Shown piece by piece: positions 19,434 to 29,016 of a stretch of DNA of 64,000 nucleotides. A program made the translations under genes and the position numbers. The stretch is from Millionella massiliensis. GTDB taxonomy: Bacteria > Bacteroidota > Bacteroidia > Bacteroidales > Rikenellaceae. The stretch spans positions 310,001 through 374,000 of the forward strand of contig NZ_FNWD01000002.1 in the NCBI RefSeq assembly GCF_900104655.1. The letters run 5' to 3'. Position 1 is the stretch's first letter, and the number at the start of each line of letters is the position of its first letter. The notes under the pieces were generated by a model that was not told the origin of the DNA, did not search any database, and was given only the letters and a program-made list of their open reading frames with translations.

Positions 19434-20399
19434 ATGGCGAAAGCATTGGTAAAAACCGACATGCACTTCGACGGTCAGAAATCCGTCTATGAAGGCAAAG
19501 TGCGCGATGTGTACAACATCGACGACAAATATCTGGTAATGGTCGTATCCGACCGTATTTCGGCCTTCGACGTCGTTCTGCCCAAAGGCATCCCCTACAA
19601 AGGACAAGTGTTGAACCAGATTGCCGCCAAAGCGCTCGACGCAACGACCGACATTTGCCCCAACTGGAAAATTGCGTCCCCCGACCCCATGGTGACCGTA
19701 GGGCATAAATGCGAACCGTTCGCCGTAGAAATGATCGTCCGCGGTTACCTGACCGGCAGTTCGTGGCGCGACTACAAAGCCGGAGCCCGTTCGATCTGCG
19801 GAATTCCGCTGCCCGAAGGGATGCGCGAACACCAGAAATTCGAAAAACCGATCATCACCCCGACCACCAAAGCCGAACTCGGCCTGCATGACCAGAACAT
19901 CTCGAAAGAGGAGATTATCGCCCAGGGACTTGTATCGGCCGAAGATTATGCCATACTCGAAAAATATGCCATGCAGCTCTTCGAACGCGGTACGGAGATC
20001 GCAGCAAAGCATGGTCTGATTCTGGTGGACACCAAATACGAATTCGGTAAGAAGGACGGCGAAATTTATCTGATCGACGAGGTTCACACGCCCGACAGCT
20101 CGCGTTACTTCTATGCCGACGGCTACCAGGAACGTTTCGACAAAGGCGAACAGCAGCGTCAGCTCTCGAAAGAGTTCGTGCGCGAATGGCTGATGGAACA
20201 CAATTTCCAGGGCCGTCAGGGCGATGTGATGCCCGAGCTGACCGATGAATTCGTCGACAGCGTGAGCGAACGTTACATCGAACTGTATGAGAATATCACC
20301 GGCGAGAAGTTCGATCGCGGTGCCGAAGCTGCCAGTGCCGAAGCCATTCAGGATCGCATCGAAAACAACGTCAAAAACATGCTGGCCCGCCTCAAATAG
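19434..20399 (+). CDS. purC: Phosphoribosylaminoimidazole-succinocarboxamide synthase (PurC)
   Basis: This enzyme joins CAIR and aspartate with ATP to give SAICAR in purine synthesis. The 321-residue product is the longer form of the enzyme, against about 237 in E. coli. It carries YEGKVRDVY (ATP-binding start), [13 protein letters not shown] and [16 protein letters not shown]. Also present are LVDTKYEFG and [12 protein letters not shown], which hold the catalytic and substrate-binding residues. It closes the OMP-phoH-purC run and ends at a strong terminator (20441-20475). Confidence 0.96.
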   Translation: MAKALVKTDMHFDGQKSVYEGKVRDVYNIDDKYLVMVVSDRISAFDVVLPKGIPYKGQVLNQIAAKALDATTDICPNWKIASPDPMVTVGHKCEPFAVEMIVRGYLTGSSWRDYKAGARSICGIPLPEGMREHQKFEKPIITPTTKAELGLHDQNISKEEIIAQGLVSAEDYAILEKYAMQLFERGTEIAAKHGLILVDTKYEFGKKDGEIYLIDEVHTPDSSRYFYADGYQERFDKGEQQRQLSKEFVREWLMEHNFQGRQGDVMPELTDEFVDSVSERYIELYENITGEKFDRGAEAASAEAIQDRIENNVKNMLARLK

Positions 20400-20440
20400 T
20401 GGGCGGTCCGTACGGACGAGTTATTAGGTTTCCTAAATAG

Positions 20441-20475
20441 AGCGGGGGAGGGATCCGAACGATCCCTCCCCCGCT
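20441..20475. terminator. Bidirectional terminator between purC and the BNR-repeat gene
   Basis: A perfect 15-bp GC-rich stem (20441-20455 with 20461-20475) with a five-base loop is followed by CGTTTTAT on the plus strand. It sits between two convergent genes, so it could serve both. Confidence 0.85.
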
Positions 20476-20479
20476 CGTT

Positions 20480-21622
20480 TTATCGGACTGCGATTCGCGT
20501 AGCTTCGATACGCTGTTTTCGATCGGTTTTGGTAGCGATGTAGTAAACTGCTACGAAGTTTCGCTTCCCGGTATGGAACAGTTGCGGATACCCCAAATCC
20601 CAGCTGCGACCGTCGGTTCGAAGAGCGACAGGTGGCTGCCACGAGGCTCCGTTGTCGTCGCTGGCTCGGATGCAGATTCCGTACGGTTCGCGACGGGAGC
20701 CGTAACATACGAGCAGTTTCCCGTCGTCCGACAGGGCCAGTGCCGGCGGATTGCCATTCCGCGTGCCCGTATCGGTCTGGGCCACAAACGACAGATAGCG
20801 CCACGTGCGGCAGTTGTCGGTCGATTCGTAACAGGCGATCCAGTTGTACGAGCGGTCGTCGTCGAGCGACACCTTGCGCCGGAGTGCCGTGATGAAACGT
20901 CCGTCGGCAGTCCGAACCGTCGATGGCATGACGGAGCGTGCCGTACGGTCCGACGGTACATCGATGGCGGGATTCATGTCGCTTCGGGCCAACGACTCCA
21001 GATAGAGTGGGGCGATCCACCCCAGATTGACCATTGTTCGTCCCCGGTTCGTGGCCAGAACCGTGAAAGCCCGGTCTTGACGTTTATTCTTGGCACTCAG
21101 GAAAATATAGCAACTGTCGCCCGATACGATGTAGTCGGTTCGGGCGGTGATTTCACTGTCGAAGCGGGGAAATTGTACCGGTCCGCTCCACGTAGCTCCC
21201 CGGTCGTGCGAGTACCAAAACAGGTTCTCGCGGCAGCGAAGGGCAAAACCGGGCGACGTAAAGTCCATACCTTCACCCCGTGCAAACGTTTCGAACGGAA
21301 CCGGAGTCTGCTCCTCTGCATGGTCAAACTCGGGAGCGGCTTCGATCTGCCAATGCCGTCCACGGTCGGTCGAGCGGGCCAGATAGTGGAACTCGGAGGC
21401 CTCTTTGACTGCATTGTGGCCGTCGACGGTGTCGCCCCGGTCTTTGAACGCTTTGGCTACGAAACCGACCAATAATTCGTTGCCCCAACTCCATCCGCCC
21501 TCATTGGCGCACCATCCGCAGAACATGCCTGGCAGATCGGCAACAACCGTATGGCGGCGAATCTGAGCGGATGTCGAAAAGCAGCCTAACGCTGCAAACA
21601 ACAGAAGTAAACGTTTTTTCAT
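20480..21622 (-). CDS. Secreted BNR/Asp-box repeat protein (sialidase-like fold)
   Basis: The 380-residue product has a signal peptide (MKKRLLLLFAALGCFSTSAQ) and several Asp-box repeats: STDRGRHW, SHDRGATW, STDNCRTW and SDDNGASW, with a weaker copy at ATNRGRTM. These mark a six-bladed propeller like that of sialidases. I do not see the FRIP motif or a clear arginine triad of GH33, so I do not call it a sialidase. It may bind or cleave another sugar. Its position after a signal peptide suggests the periplasm or cell surface. It is a single-gene unit. Confidence 0.75.
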   Translation of the reverse strand: MKKRLLLLFAALGCFSTSAQIRRHTVVADLPGMFCGWCANEGGWSWGNELLVGFVAKAFKDRGDTVDGHNAVKEASEFHYLARSTDRGRHWQIEAAPEFDHAEEQTPVPFETFARGEGMDFTSPGFALRCRENLFWYSHDRGATWSGPVQFPRFDSEITARTDYIVSGDSCYIFLSAKNKRQDRAFTVLATNRGRTMVNLGWIAPLYLESLARSDMNPAIDVPSDRTARSVMPSTVRTADGRFITALRRKVSLDDDRSYNWIACYESTDNCRTWRYLSFVAQTDTGTRNGNPPALALSDDGKLLVCYGSRREPYGICIRASDDNGASWQPPVALRTDGRSWDLGYPQLFHTGKRNFVAVYYIATKTDRKQRIEATRIAVR

Positions 21623-21788
21623 GAGGCGGGTATTCTTATATTATCTGGGTTGCCGTGCGGTGAAAAAGCCTTTTTTTTCTTAGGAACGTGCTGTAGGCTC
21701 CCTCTTCGCTCGCATGTGGCTGCTCGAAATTAATCATTTTCAATCAATATATGCCTGAATGATTTTCTACTGGCATGTATAAAAATAA

Positions 21789-21820
21789 AGCGGGACAATC
21801 CGTTAATGGACTGTCCCGCT
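21789..21820 (-). terminator. Terminator of the acn-icd-gltA operon
   Basis: A stem of AGCGGGACA...TGTCCCGCT with one internal mismatch (21789-21801 with 21808-21820) is followed by TTTATTTTTA on the minus strand, just past the gltA stop. About 170 bases between this and the BNR gene start (21622) hold nothing else that I recognise. Confidence 0.8.
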
Positions 21821-21843
21821 CGTACGATTCGATGGATAATCGA

Positions 21844-23202
21844 TTACCGTTTGTCCAGCGGTTTGTATTCGGTTGCCGAGGCAACGTTTTTGTATGCCGG
21901 GCGGATGATACGACGGCTGTCGAAGTTCAGCTCTTCGATGCGGTGAGCGACCCAGCCCGCAATACGCGACATGGCGAACAGCGGAGTATAGACCTCACGA
22001 GGCAGGCCGATCATGTCGTACACGAAGCCCGAGTAGAAGTCGACGTTCGCGCAGACACGTTTGTTGACCGAGTTGCCTTTGAACTCCATGAAGCTTTCGA
22101 CGGCGAGCCGTTCGACCAGTTCGAGGAATGCGAACTCTTTTTCGCGTCCTTTTTCCTGTGCCAGTGAACGGGCCATCTCCTTGAGCAGCAGGGCACGCGG
22201 GTCGGAGATGGTGTAGACGGCGTGGCCGATGCCGTAGATGAGCCCCTTCTTGTCGTATACCTCTTTGCGGAGCATGCGCATCAGATACTCTTTGACCTCT
22301 TTTTCGTCGGTCCAGTCAGAGATGGCTTCGCGCAGGTGGGTGAACATGTCGATCACCTGCAGGTTGGCACCCCCGTGGAGCGGGCCCTTGAGCGAACCGA
22401 TGGCGGCGGCGATCGAAGAGTAGGTGTCCGTACCCGACGAGCTGGTCACACGGGTGGTGAAGGTCGAGTTGTTACCACCCCCGTGTTCGGCGTGGAGGAT
22501 CAGACAGAGGTCGAGTACCTTGACGTCAAGCGGCGTATAGCCTTTCGAACCCTTCATCATGTAGATGAAGTTCTCGGCCAGCGAGAAGCCGGGTTTGGGG
22601 ATACGGATATGGAGCGAACCACCGTTTTTGTTGTGGTTCATGGTGTGGTATCCGTAGGCGATGATCGACGGGAATTTGGCGATCAGGTCGACCGACTGGC
22701 GGATCAGGTTGTCGCGCGAGGTGTCATCGGCGTTTTCGTCGAAGGCGTACAGCACGAGTACCGAACGGGCCAGAATGTTCATGATGTCATTCCCGTAGAG
22801 CTGCAGGATGTTCATCTTGGTGGCGTGCCGCAGGGCCATCTGCTCGTTGAGCAGGTTGGTGAAGGTCTCGAGCTCCTCGCGGTCGGGCAGGTAGCCCGAG
22901 AGCAGCAGGAAGGCGGTCTCTTCGTATCCGAGACGGTTCTCGGCCTGCACGCCGTGTACCAGGTCGGACACTTCGATGCCGCGGTAGAGCAGTTTACCGG
23001 GTATAGCTTTAAGACCGCTGCCGTCGGGGAGGCGTTCGTAGCCCACAACGTCGCCGATGTTGGTCAGACCGACAAGCACCCCGGAGTGGTCTTCGTTACG
23101 CAGGCCGCGTTTCACGCCGTAGCGTTTGAAGAGTTCGTTGTCGATCCGAGAGGTCTCCTTGACGGTTTCCGAGAGCTTGTATATCAGATAATCTTTGTTC
23201 AT
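21844..23202 (-). CDS. gltA: Citrate synthase
   Basis: The enzyme condenses acetyl-CoA with oxaloacetate. The 452-residue product contains LHAEHGGGNNSTF, KGPLHGGAN and GIGHAVYTISDPRA, which carry the active-site histidines, and NVDFYSGFVYD with the catalytic aspartate. It is slightly longer than E. coli GltA (427) because of an N-terminal extension of about 40 residues. It is the last gene of an operon in the order acn-icd-gltA, 21 bases behind icd. Together these make 2-oxoglutarate from acetyl-CoA and oxaloacetate. Confidence 0.93.
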   Translation of the reverse strand: MNKDYLIYKLSETVKETSRIDNELFKRYGVKRGLRNEDHSGVLVGLTNIGDVVGYERLPDGSGLKAIPGKLLYRGIEVSDLVHGVQAENRLGYEETAFLLLSGYLPDREELETFTNLLNEQMALRHATKMNILQLYGNDIMNILARSVLVLYAFDENADDTSRDNLIRQSVDLIAKFPSIIAYGYHTMNHNKNGGSLHIRIPKPGFSLAENFIYMMKGSKGYTPLDVKVLDLCLILHAEHGGGNNSTFTTRVTSSSGTDTYSSIAAAIGSLKGPLHGGANLQVIDMFTHLREAISDWTDEKEVKEYLMRMLRKEVYDKKGLIYGIGHAVYTISDPRALLLKEMARSLAQEKGREKEFAFLELVERLAVESFMEFKGNSVNKRVCANVDFYSGFVYDMIGLPREVYTPLFAMSRIAGWVAHRIEELNFDSRRIIRPAYKNVASATEYKPLDKR

Positions 23203-23223
23203 GGTGAGTTGGGTTTGGTTGGG

Positions 23224-24492
23224 TTAGTGGGTCGAGATTTTGTCGATCAGCAGGTCGGCGAATTCGCTGGTCGAAAGTTTGGTGCCGTTCTCCATGAATC
23301 GAACCAGATCGTAGGTGGCTTTGCCTTCGCCGAAGGCGCTCTCCATGGCACTGATGATGGCATCGCCGGCTTCGTTCCAGCCCAGGTACTGGAGCATCAT
23401 GACGGCCGACAGCAGCAGCGAGCAGGGATTGGCCTTGTTCTTGCCGGCATGGATCGGAGCGGTGCCGTGGGTGGCTTCGAAAATTGCGTGACCGGTAACG
23501 TAGTTGATGTTTGCCCCGGGGGCGATCCCGATACCACCGACCATGGCGGCCAACTGGTCAGAGATGTAGTCACCGTTCAGGTTCGGGGTGGCGATCACCG
23601 AGAATTCACGCGGTTTGAGCAGGGTCCACTGCAGGAAGGCGTCGGCGATGGCATCTTTGATGATCACTTTGCCGGCTTTGACGGCAGCTTCCTGCGCAGC
23701 GTTTGCAGCCTCTTCGCCTTCGGCCTTCTTGATGCGTTCCCATTCGGCCCAGGTGAAGGTCTGGTCGCCGAATTCGCGCTGAGCCAGTTCATAGCCCCAG
23801 TTTTTGAACGATCCTTCGGTGAATTTCATGATATTTCCCTTGTGGACCAGAGTTACAGAGGGGCGTTTGTGGTCGATGGCGTAGCGGATAGCGGCGCGAA
23901 CGAGTCGTTCGGTTCCCTCTTTCGAGATGGGTTTGATGCCGAACGAGGAGGTTTCGGGGAAGCGGATCTTTTTCACACCCATTTCGTTCACGAGGAAGTC
24001 GAGCACCTTTTTCGCTTCGGGCGTGCCGGTCTGCCATTCGATCCCGGCATAAATATCTTCGGTGTTTTCGCGGAAGATGACCATATCGACGTCCTGCGGA
24101 CGTTTGAGCGGGGTCACTACACCCTGAAAATAGCGGGTCGGACGCTGGCAGACGTAGAGGTCGAGTTCCTGACGCAGGGCCACGTTGAGCGAACGGATAC
24201 CGCCGCCGATGGGGGTGGTCAGCGGCCCCTTGATGCCGACCAGGTATTCACGGAAGGCTTCGAGTGTGGCTTCGGGCAGCCAGCTGCCGGTCTGGTTGAA
24301 GGCCTTTTCGCCGGCCAGCACCTCTTTCCATTCGATGGAGCGTTTCCCGGCGTAGCAGGTTGCGACTGCAGCGTCAACGATGCGACGCGTGGCGGGCCAG
24401 ATGTCGACCCCGATACCGTCGCCTTCGATGAAGGGGATTACCGGTGAATCCGGTACTTGCAGTTTTCCGTCTTTGATCGTGATTTTTCCCAT
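23224..24492 (-). CDS. icd: Isocitrate dehydrogenase (E. coli-type)
   Basis: The enzyme oxidatively decarboxylates isocitrate to 2-oxoglutarate. The 422-residue product aligns along its whole length with E. coli Icd, including the substrate-binding loop [12 protein letters not shown] (Ser101 at the regulatory phosphorylation position), [13 protein letters not shown] and [13 protein letters not shown]. The cofactor pocket differs. E. coli GTAPKYAG...VNP reads GTAPIHAG...ANP here, so the NADP-contacting Lys344/Tyr345 correspond to Ile347/His348 and Val351 to Ala354. The later Tyr and Arg (TYDLVRFM) are kept. Cofactor use is therefore uncertain. It lies between acn, two bases upstream, and gltA. 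Confidence 0.92.
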   Translation of the reverse strand: MGKITIKDGKLQVPDSPVIPFIEGDGIGVDIWPATRRIVDAAVATCYAGKRSIEWKEVLAGEKAFNQTGSWLPEATLEAFREYLVGIKGPLTTPIGGGIRSLNVALRQELDLYVCQRPTRYFQGVVTPLKRPQDVDMVIFRENTEDIYAGIEWQTGTPEAKKVLDFLVNEMGVKKIRFPETSSFGIKPISKEGTERLVRAAIRYAIDHKRPSVTLVHKGNIMKFTEGSFKNWGYELAQREFGDQTFTWAEWERIKKAEGEEAANAAQEAAVKAGKVIIKDAIADAFLQWTLLKPREFSVIATPNLNGDYISDQLAAMVGGIGIAPGANINYVTGHAIFEATHGTAPIHAGKNKANPCSLLLSAVMMLQYLGWNEAGDAIISAMESAFGEGKATYDLVRFMENGTKLSTSEFADLLIDKISTH

Positions 24493-24494
24493 GG

Positions 24495-26765
24495 CTATTT
24501 TGTGTTTTTACTAATCAGGTTAAGGGCGCTGCCGGCTTTGAACCACTCGATTTGCAGCGCATTGTAGGTGTGGTTGGCTTCAAACGTTTCGCTCGTTCCG
24601 TCGGCGTGGTGGAGCGCTACGGTCAGCGGTCGGCCGGGTGCGAACTCTTTGAGACCGAGGATGGAGATGGTGTCATCTTCGCGAACTTTGTTCCAATCGT
24701 CCTTGTGGGCGAAGGTCAAGGCCAGCATACCTTGTTTCTTGAGGTTGGTTTCGTGGATGCGGGCGAACGATTGAGCGAGAACCACTTTGACGTTCAGGAA
24801 GCGGGGTTCCATGGCGGCGTGCTCGCGCGAGGAGCCTTCGCCGTAGTTTTCCTGTGCCACGACGATACTGCCCAGACCAACCGCTTTATAGGCTTTGGCC
24901 ACGGCCGATACTTTGTCGTAGCTGCCGGTCAGCGGGTTCAGTACGCTATTAACTGCACCGTCGTTGAAGGCGTTGGTGGCCCCCATCAGCAGGTTGTCCG
25001 AAATGTTTTCGAGATGTCCGCGGAAGCGGAGCCAGGGACCGGCGGCCGAGATGTGGTCGGTCGTACATTTGCCCTGCGTTTTGATCAGCAGGCGCAGGTC
25101 CTGATAGTCGTTGCCGTTCCATGCGGCGAAGGGTTCGAGCCGCTGCAGACGCTGCGAGTCGGGAGCAATGGCTACCGTTACGGTCGAACCGTCTTCGGCC
25201 GGGGCCTGATAGCCGGGGTCTTCGACGGCAAAGCCCTGTACGGGCAGTTCGCTACCTTGCGGAGCATCGAGTTTGACCTCCTGTCCCTGTTCGTTCACGA
25301 GGGTGTCGGTCAGCGGATTGAAGGTGATGCGGCCGGCGAGGGTCAGGGCGGTGGTCAGTTCGGGCGAGGCTACGAAGGCGTGCGTTGCGGGGTTGCCGTC
25401 ATTTCGTGCGGCGAAGTTACGATTGAAACTGGTGACGATCGAGTTGGCACGTTTCGGATCGTCGGTGTGACGTTTCCACTGGCCGATGCAAGCGCCGCAG
25501 GCGTTGGCCATCACCACACCTCCGATGCCTTCGAGCGCTTTCAGCAGCCCGTCGCGTTCGGCCGTGTAGCGTACCTGTTCCGAACCGGGCGTAATGATGT
25601 ACTGCGCCTCTACCTTGAGCCCCTTTTCAGCGGCCTGACGGGCCACCGAAGCGGCGCGGGTGAGGTCTTCGTACGAGGAGTTGGTGCACGAGCCGATCAG
25701 GCCGACCTCCATCCGTTCGGGGTAGCCTTTTTCCTTGGCGATGCGCACGAATTCCGAGATGGGTGCGGCGGCATCAGGGGTGAAGGGACCGTTGATATAG
25801 GGTTCGAGCGTGGAGAGGTCGATCTCGATTACGCGGTCGTAGTAGCGTTCGGGATGTTCGAGCACGGCAGCGTCGGCCGTGAGACATTCGGCTGCAATTT
25901 GGTCGGCCATGTCGGCTACTTCGGCACGGCCGGTGGCGCGCAGGTAGGCGGCAATCTTGGCGTCGTAGGCGAAGAGCGAGGTGGTAGCACCGACTTCGGC
26001 ACCCATGTTGCAGATGGTGGCCTTACCGGTGGCCGAGAGGGTGGCGGCACCCGGACCGAAATATTCGATGATGGCATTCGTCCCGCCTTTGACGGTCAGA
26101 ATACCGGCCAGTTTCAGAATAACGTCTTTGGGGGATGCCCAGCCGTTCAGACTGCCGGTGAGTTTCACGCCGATCAGTCGGGGCATTTTCAGTTCCCAGG
26201 GCATGCCGGACATGACGTCGGCAGCGTCGGCCCCGCCGACACCCACGGCAATCATCCCCAGACCGCCTGCGTTCGGGGTGTGGGAGTCGGTTCCGATCAT
26301 CATCCCGCCGGGGAAGGCATAGTTTTCGAGCACGACCTGGTGGATGATACCGGCTCCGGGTTTCCAGAATCCGATGCCGTATTTGTTCGACACCGAGGCG
26401 AGGAAATCATATACCTCTTTGTTGGTATTCCGGGCTGCGGGCAGGTCTTCGGCGGCTCCGCGGTCGGCCTGGATCAGGTGGTCGCAGTGTACGGTCGAGG
26501 GTACGGCCACGCGGCTGCGGCCGGCGTTCATGAACTGGAGCAGGGCCATCTGGGCCGTTGCATCCTGCATGGCCACTCGGTCGGGGGCGAAGTTGACGTA
26601 GTCTTCGCCGCGTTGATAGACGGGATGCTGAACCCGGTCGTAAAGGTGGGTCAGCAGTATCTTTTCGGCCAGCGTCAGAGCGCTGCCGGTGGCTTTGCGG
26701 ATTTCGGCTACAGCCTGAGGCATTCCGGCGTATCGTTGCCGGATCATGTCGATGTCGAATACCAT
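24495..26765 (-). CDS. acn: Aconitate hydratase
   Basis: This Fe-S enzyme interconverts citrate and isocitrate. The 756-residue product from the ATG at 26765 ([14 protein letters not shown]) is the mitochondrial-type aconitase length. The cluster cysteines appear in [13 protein letters not shown] and [10 protein letters not shown]. Also present are the active-site [17 protein letters not shown] region, [15 protein letters not shown] and the swivelling-domain [14 protein letters not shown]. The frame is open for 68 codons upstream, but that stretch covers the terminator of the next gene, so I reject a longer start. A TACCTTG box at about 26809 could be part of its promoter. It is the first gene of acn-icd-gltA. 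Confidence 0.95.
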   Translation of the reverse strand: MVFDIDMIRQRYAGMPQAVAEIRKATGSALTLAEKILLTHLYDRVQHPVYQRGEDYVNFAPDRVAMQDATAQMALLQFMNAGRSRVAVPSTVHCDHLIQADRGAAEDLPAARNTNKEVYDFLASVSNKYGIGFWKPGAGIIHQVVLENYAFPGGMMIGTDSHTPNAGGLGMIAVGVGGADAADVMSGMPWELKMPRLIGVKLTGSLNGWASPKDVILKLAGILTVKGGTNAIIEYFGPGAATLSATGKATICNMGAEVGATTSLFAYDAKIAAYLRATGRAEVADMADQIAAECLTADAAVLEHPERYYDRVIEIDLSTLEPYINGPFTPDAAAPISEFVRIAKEKGYPERMEVGLIGSCTNSSYEDLTRAASVARQAAEKGLKVEAQYIITPGSEQVRYTAERDGLLKALEGIGGVVMANACGACIGQWKRHTDDPKRANSIVTSFNRNFAARNDGNPATHAFVASPELTTALTLAGRITFNPLTDTLVNEQGQEVKLDAPQGSELPVQGFAVEDPGYQAPAEDGSTVTVAIAPDSQRLQRLEPFAAWNGNDYQDLRLLIKTQGKCTTDHISAAGPWLRFRGHLENISDNLLMGATNAFNDGAVNSVLNPLTGSYDKVSAVAKAYKAVGLGSIVVAQENYGEGSSREHAAMEPRFLNVKVVLAQSFARIHETNLKKQGMLALTFAHKDDWNKVREDDTISILGLKEFAPGRPLTVALHHADGTSETFEANHTYNALQIEWFKAGSALNLISKNTK

Positions 26766-26817
26766 GATTTCGTTTTGAAAAATTTTCCTTAATTCTTTTC
26801 CAGCCCGCAAGGTACGA

Positions 26818-26844
26818 AAAACGGCGGGATTTTCCCGCCGTTTT
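26818..26844 (-). terminator. Terminator of the SIMPL-domain gene
   Basis: A perfect 12-bp stem (26818-26829 with 26833-26844) with A and T runs on its sides lies about 35 bases past the SIMPL gene stop and before the acn start. It separates the two transcripts. Confidence 0.85.
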
Positions 26845-26880
26845 GTTAAATTGCTAACAAAATAATCAGCTTCTGTCCTA

Positions 26881-27561
26881 TTATTCCAGAGCGAAACGCA
26901 CCGTAACGTTCTGGCTGACGCGAACGTCGTTGAATTGCAGGTCGGGCATTGAGGCCTCTTCCACCGCATTTCCGCTTTTGGCCGCCATCAGTCCACGAAT
27001 TACCAGATTGTCGGTTGATGAACCCGTATAGCTTTGGATCATGATGGCTGAGCCGATCTTCTGGCCCAATGCACCGGCCAGTTCGCTCGCGGTGGTTTGG
27101 GCGGTTTTCATGGCCTTCACGCGTACCAGCGCCTGTAATTCACGCAGGTCACTGCGGGTGCTTTCGGTCAGTGAGGCGTTCGAAATACCATTGGTTTTCA
27201 GTTCGCTGAAGACGGTTTCGACCTGTGCCGGGTCGGTGAGCGTCAGCAGGTAGCTCTTGAATTGATAGATATCCTTGCGTTTGCCGTCGGCGTTGGACTG
27301 ACGGGTGATAACGAGCTGTTCTTTCATGTCCACTCCGGAGGCTTTCAGGGCTGTTGCCAGCGATTTTTCGAGTTGGGCGATCGGCGTTTTGCCTTTATCT
27401 GTAGCTTCGGAGAGGGTGATCGAGATGCGGAACTTATTGGGGGCCACCAGCGTATCGGCCGTGCAGTTGATCTCTACGTAGGGCTTGTCCGATTCCATGT
27501 TGTGGGCAGTCGCCACGCCGGCCATCAGCAGGGCCGAAGCAACAAAAAACACTCTTTTCAT
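26881..27561 (-). CDS. SIMPL (DUF541) domain periplasmic protein
   Basis: The 226-residue product has a signal peptide ([19 protein letters not shown]) and one SIMPL domain over nearly the whole mature part, starting [20 protein letters not shown]. Several SIMPL proteins form ring-shaped periplasmic or surface assemblies. In bacteria the role is mostly unknown. It is four bases from the end of the acyltransferase gene upstream, so the two are probably one transcript ending at 26818-26844. Confidence 0.85.
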   Translation of the reverse strand: MKRVFFVASALLMAGVATAHNMESDKPYVEINCTADTLVAPNKFRISITLSEATDKGKTPIAQLEKSLATALKASGVDMKEQLVITRQSNADGKRKDIYQFKSYLLTLTDPAQVETVFSELKTNGISNASLTESTRSDLRELQALVRVKAMKTAQTTASELAGALGQKIGSAIMIQSYTGSSTDNLVIRGLMAAKSGNAVEEASMPDLQFNDVRVSQNVTVRFALE

Positions 27562-27565
27562 GGCT

Positions 27566-28669
27566 TTATCCGATTAGGTATTTGTGTTTGGGTATTCTCT
27601 GCAAAAACCATACCACACCGGCCGTCACGCTGAATGCAGCGATGGCGATGACCGGAATCTGAAGGTAGGGAGGAAGGGGGATGTACGCGTACACAAGATC
27701 ATAGCCGACCTGTACGACAAAGAAGTGGCTGAGGTAAATTCCGAACGTAAGTCCCGCTATGCGACAGAGCCGCCGCTGGCACTTTTCGCTTTCGACGCGG
27801 ATGGTCTGCATGGCGGTAAAGAGGGCGTAGGTCATCAGGAATACGTTGAAACTGGTGAAGAACCACGGGATCTCCAGATAGTTGTAGTCGGTCGGGTAGA
27901 ACTTTTGGGTCAGCACGAAACTACCAAAGGTGAGGGCGTAACCCAGTACGAAAAGCAGGGCCGAACGGGTCAGAATACGGCTCCGGGAGCTTTTGGACGG
28001 AAATTTATTCAAATAGAAGGCCAGAACGATGTAGCCGATGAATCCGCTGAAGTAGTAGAAAGTGCCGAACGGGTTCCAGGCACATTCGCCGAGGATGCCG
28101 GTGTGGCCATAGTTGCCGACGTAGCCGAGCAGCGGAGCGATGACGCGGATATAGGGAATGAACAGCGTGATGCCCCAGATGCAGAGGAACCGTTTGATTT
28201 CGTGCTGCGAGGCCTGCGCCAGCCACGGCGAGATGATCGGAAGGATCAGGTAGATTCCGACCAGCATATAGAGGTACCAGAGTGGAGTGGTCGTGTAGTT
28301 GAAGTTTAGGATCCAGGTCACGAGGTTATAGCCCGTATTGGCCGCTTCGGAATGTCCGTAGGCCCAGTAGAAGAGCGGCGTGACGAGGCTCCATACTACC
28401 AGGGGCCAAAGAATGCGGCTCAGGCGGCGGCGGTAGAAGGCTCCGCTATCGAGCCGAACGGGGAGCAGTAGTACGCCGGAGATCATCACGAAGAGCGGCA
28501 CGCTGGCACGCATCAGACTTCCCCAGAATGCGCCGGAGAGGAATTCGGTTCGGTCGGCATCGAATTTGGCGACGAATGGGTCGCAGCAGTGGGCCAGGAC
28601 GACCATGAAGCAGGCTGTGATGCGCAACACATCTAGCCACGGAATGTGGCGAGGCTGAGTTTGGGTCAT
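27566..28669 (-). CDS. Integral membrane acyltransferase (acyltransferase family 3)
   Basis: The 367-residue product has about ten membrane helices and begins with the family signature: IPWLDVLRITACFMVVLAHCCDPF has the conserved Arg in R-x-x-A and the His at the end of the first helix. Further on, LWYLYMLVGIYLILPIISPWL is the usual second conserved block. Members such as OafA and WecH O-acylate surface polysaccharides using cytoplasmic acyl donors. The target here is unknown. It is the first gene of the pair with the SIMPL protein, and it is divergent from the ABC operon. Confidence 0.88.
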   Translation of the reverse strand: MTQTQPRHIPWLDVLRITACFMVVLAHCCDPFVAKFDADRTEFLSGAFWGSLMRASVPLFVMISGVLLLPVRLDSGAFYRRRLSRILWPLVVWSLVTPLFYWAYGHSEAANTGYNLVTWILNFNYTTTPLWYLYMLVGIYLILPIISPWLAQASQHEIKRFLCIWGITLFIPYIRVIAPLLGYVGNYGHTGILGECAWNPFGTFYYFSGFIGYIVLAFYLNKFPSKSSRSRILTRSALLFVLGYALTFGSFVLTQKFYPTDYNYLEIPWFFTSFNVFLMTYALFTAMQTIRVESEKCQRRLCRIAGLTFGIYLSHFFVVQVGYDLVYAYIPLPPYLQIPVIAIAAFSVTAGVVWFLQRIPKHKYLIG

Positions 28670-28737
28670 AAGTAAGGGGTTGGTTTGGGTTTAGTTATAG
28701 GTTTGGTTAGAGCAAAGGTAAAATTTTCGCCGATAAG

Positions 28738-28768
28738 TTTGCATTTCGTTAAAATTAATCTACATTTG
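28738..28768 (+). promoter_or_regulatory. Promoter of the ABC-transporter/GntR operon
   Basis: TTTG at 28738-28741 and TACATTTG at 28761-28768 are 19 bases apart, a consensus Bacteroidetes promoter. Transcription should start near 28775, inside the operator at 28770-28793. Confidence 0.8.
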
Positions 28769-28769
28769 C

Positions 28770-28793
28770 AGTGTACTAATATAATGATACACT
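28770..28793. promoter_or_regulatory. YtrA-type operator overlapping the transcription start
   Basis: AGTGTA (28770-28775) and TACACT (28788-28793) form a perfect inverted repeat with 12 bases between. The YtrA subfamily of GntR repressors is known to bind AGTGTA/TACACT repeats at this kind of spacing. The gene at 30915-31268 encodes just such a regulator, so autoregulation is the natural reading. Binding here would block initiation. Confidence 0.75.
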
Positions 28794-29016
28794 ATAACGG
28801 AGAGGGATTTGGAGTGTCGGTGGGAAAGTCCGAGAATTTAGGATGCAGTTGTCAGCGTGATTTGTGATTGACAGACAACTGATAGCACTATACGCCCGAT
28901 GCTGCACTGAACCTGAAAGCAAAAAGGATAGAACGACGCAACAGGACAGGGTAGTTGCGAGATATCCGATGCCTTGATAATATGAACTCATCTAGGTCTC
29001 ATTTAAACCATACGCT
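28794..29016 (+). ncRNA. Long structured 5' leader of the ABC operon
   Basis: About 220 transcribed bases separate the promoter from the first gene. They contain a perfect 8-bp hairpin CAGTTGTC/GACAACTG (28846-28853 with 28874-28881). They also contain a two-part hairpin GGATA/TATCC (28926-28930 with 28963-28967) enclosing CGCAAC/GTTGCG (28937-28942 with 28954-28959), and a small TCGG/CCGA stem (28817-28820 with 28830-28833). I recognise no known RNA family. It may be an attenuator, a protein or ligand sensor, or only a stable 5' UTR. Confidence 0.45.

Noticed and set aside
20406..20417. Palindrome GTCCGTACGGAC after purC
   Set aside because: It is too short and unsupported by context to be called an operator; a strong terminator follows.
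20480..21622. Calling the BNR-repeat protein a sialidase
   Set aside because: Asp-boxes are present, but the FRIP motif and arginine triad of GH33 are not visible, so only the fold is claimed.
22222..24447. Very long plus-strand frame (741 codons) opposite gltA and icd
   Set aside because: It is a mirror of two certain genes on the other strand, a result of their codon bias; similar long mirrors lie opposite acn, typA, the sulfatase pair and pyrG.
24552..26792. Long plus-strand frame (746 codons) opposite acn
   Set aside because: It is an antisense shadow of the aconitase gene; the translation shows no domain.
26766..26969. Longer aconitase start (68 extra codons)
   Set aside because: The extension crosses the terminator of the neighbouring gene and has no aconitase-like sequence; the ATG at 26765 fits the family start.
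28821..28834. GGGAAAGTCCG in the ABC leader resembles the conserved GAGGAAAGTCCGGGC block of RNase P RNA
   Set aside because: The surrounding sequence lacks the other conserved RNase P blocks and the region is too short; the match is only about 11 bases.
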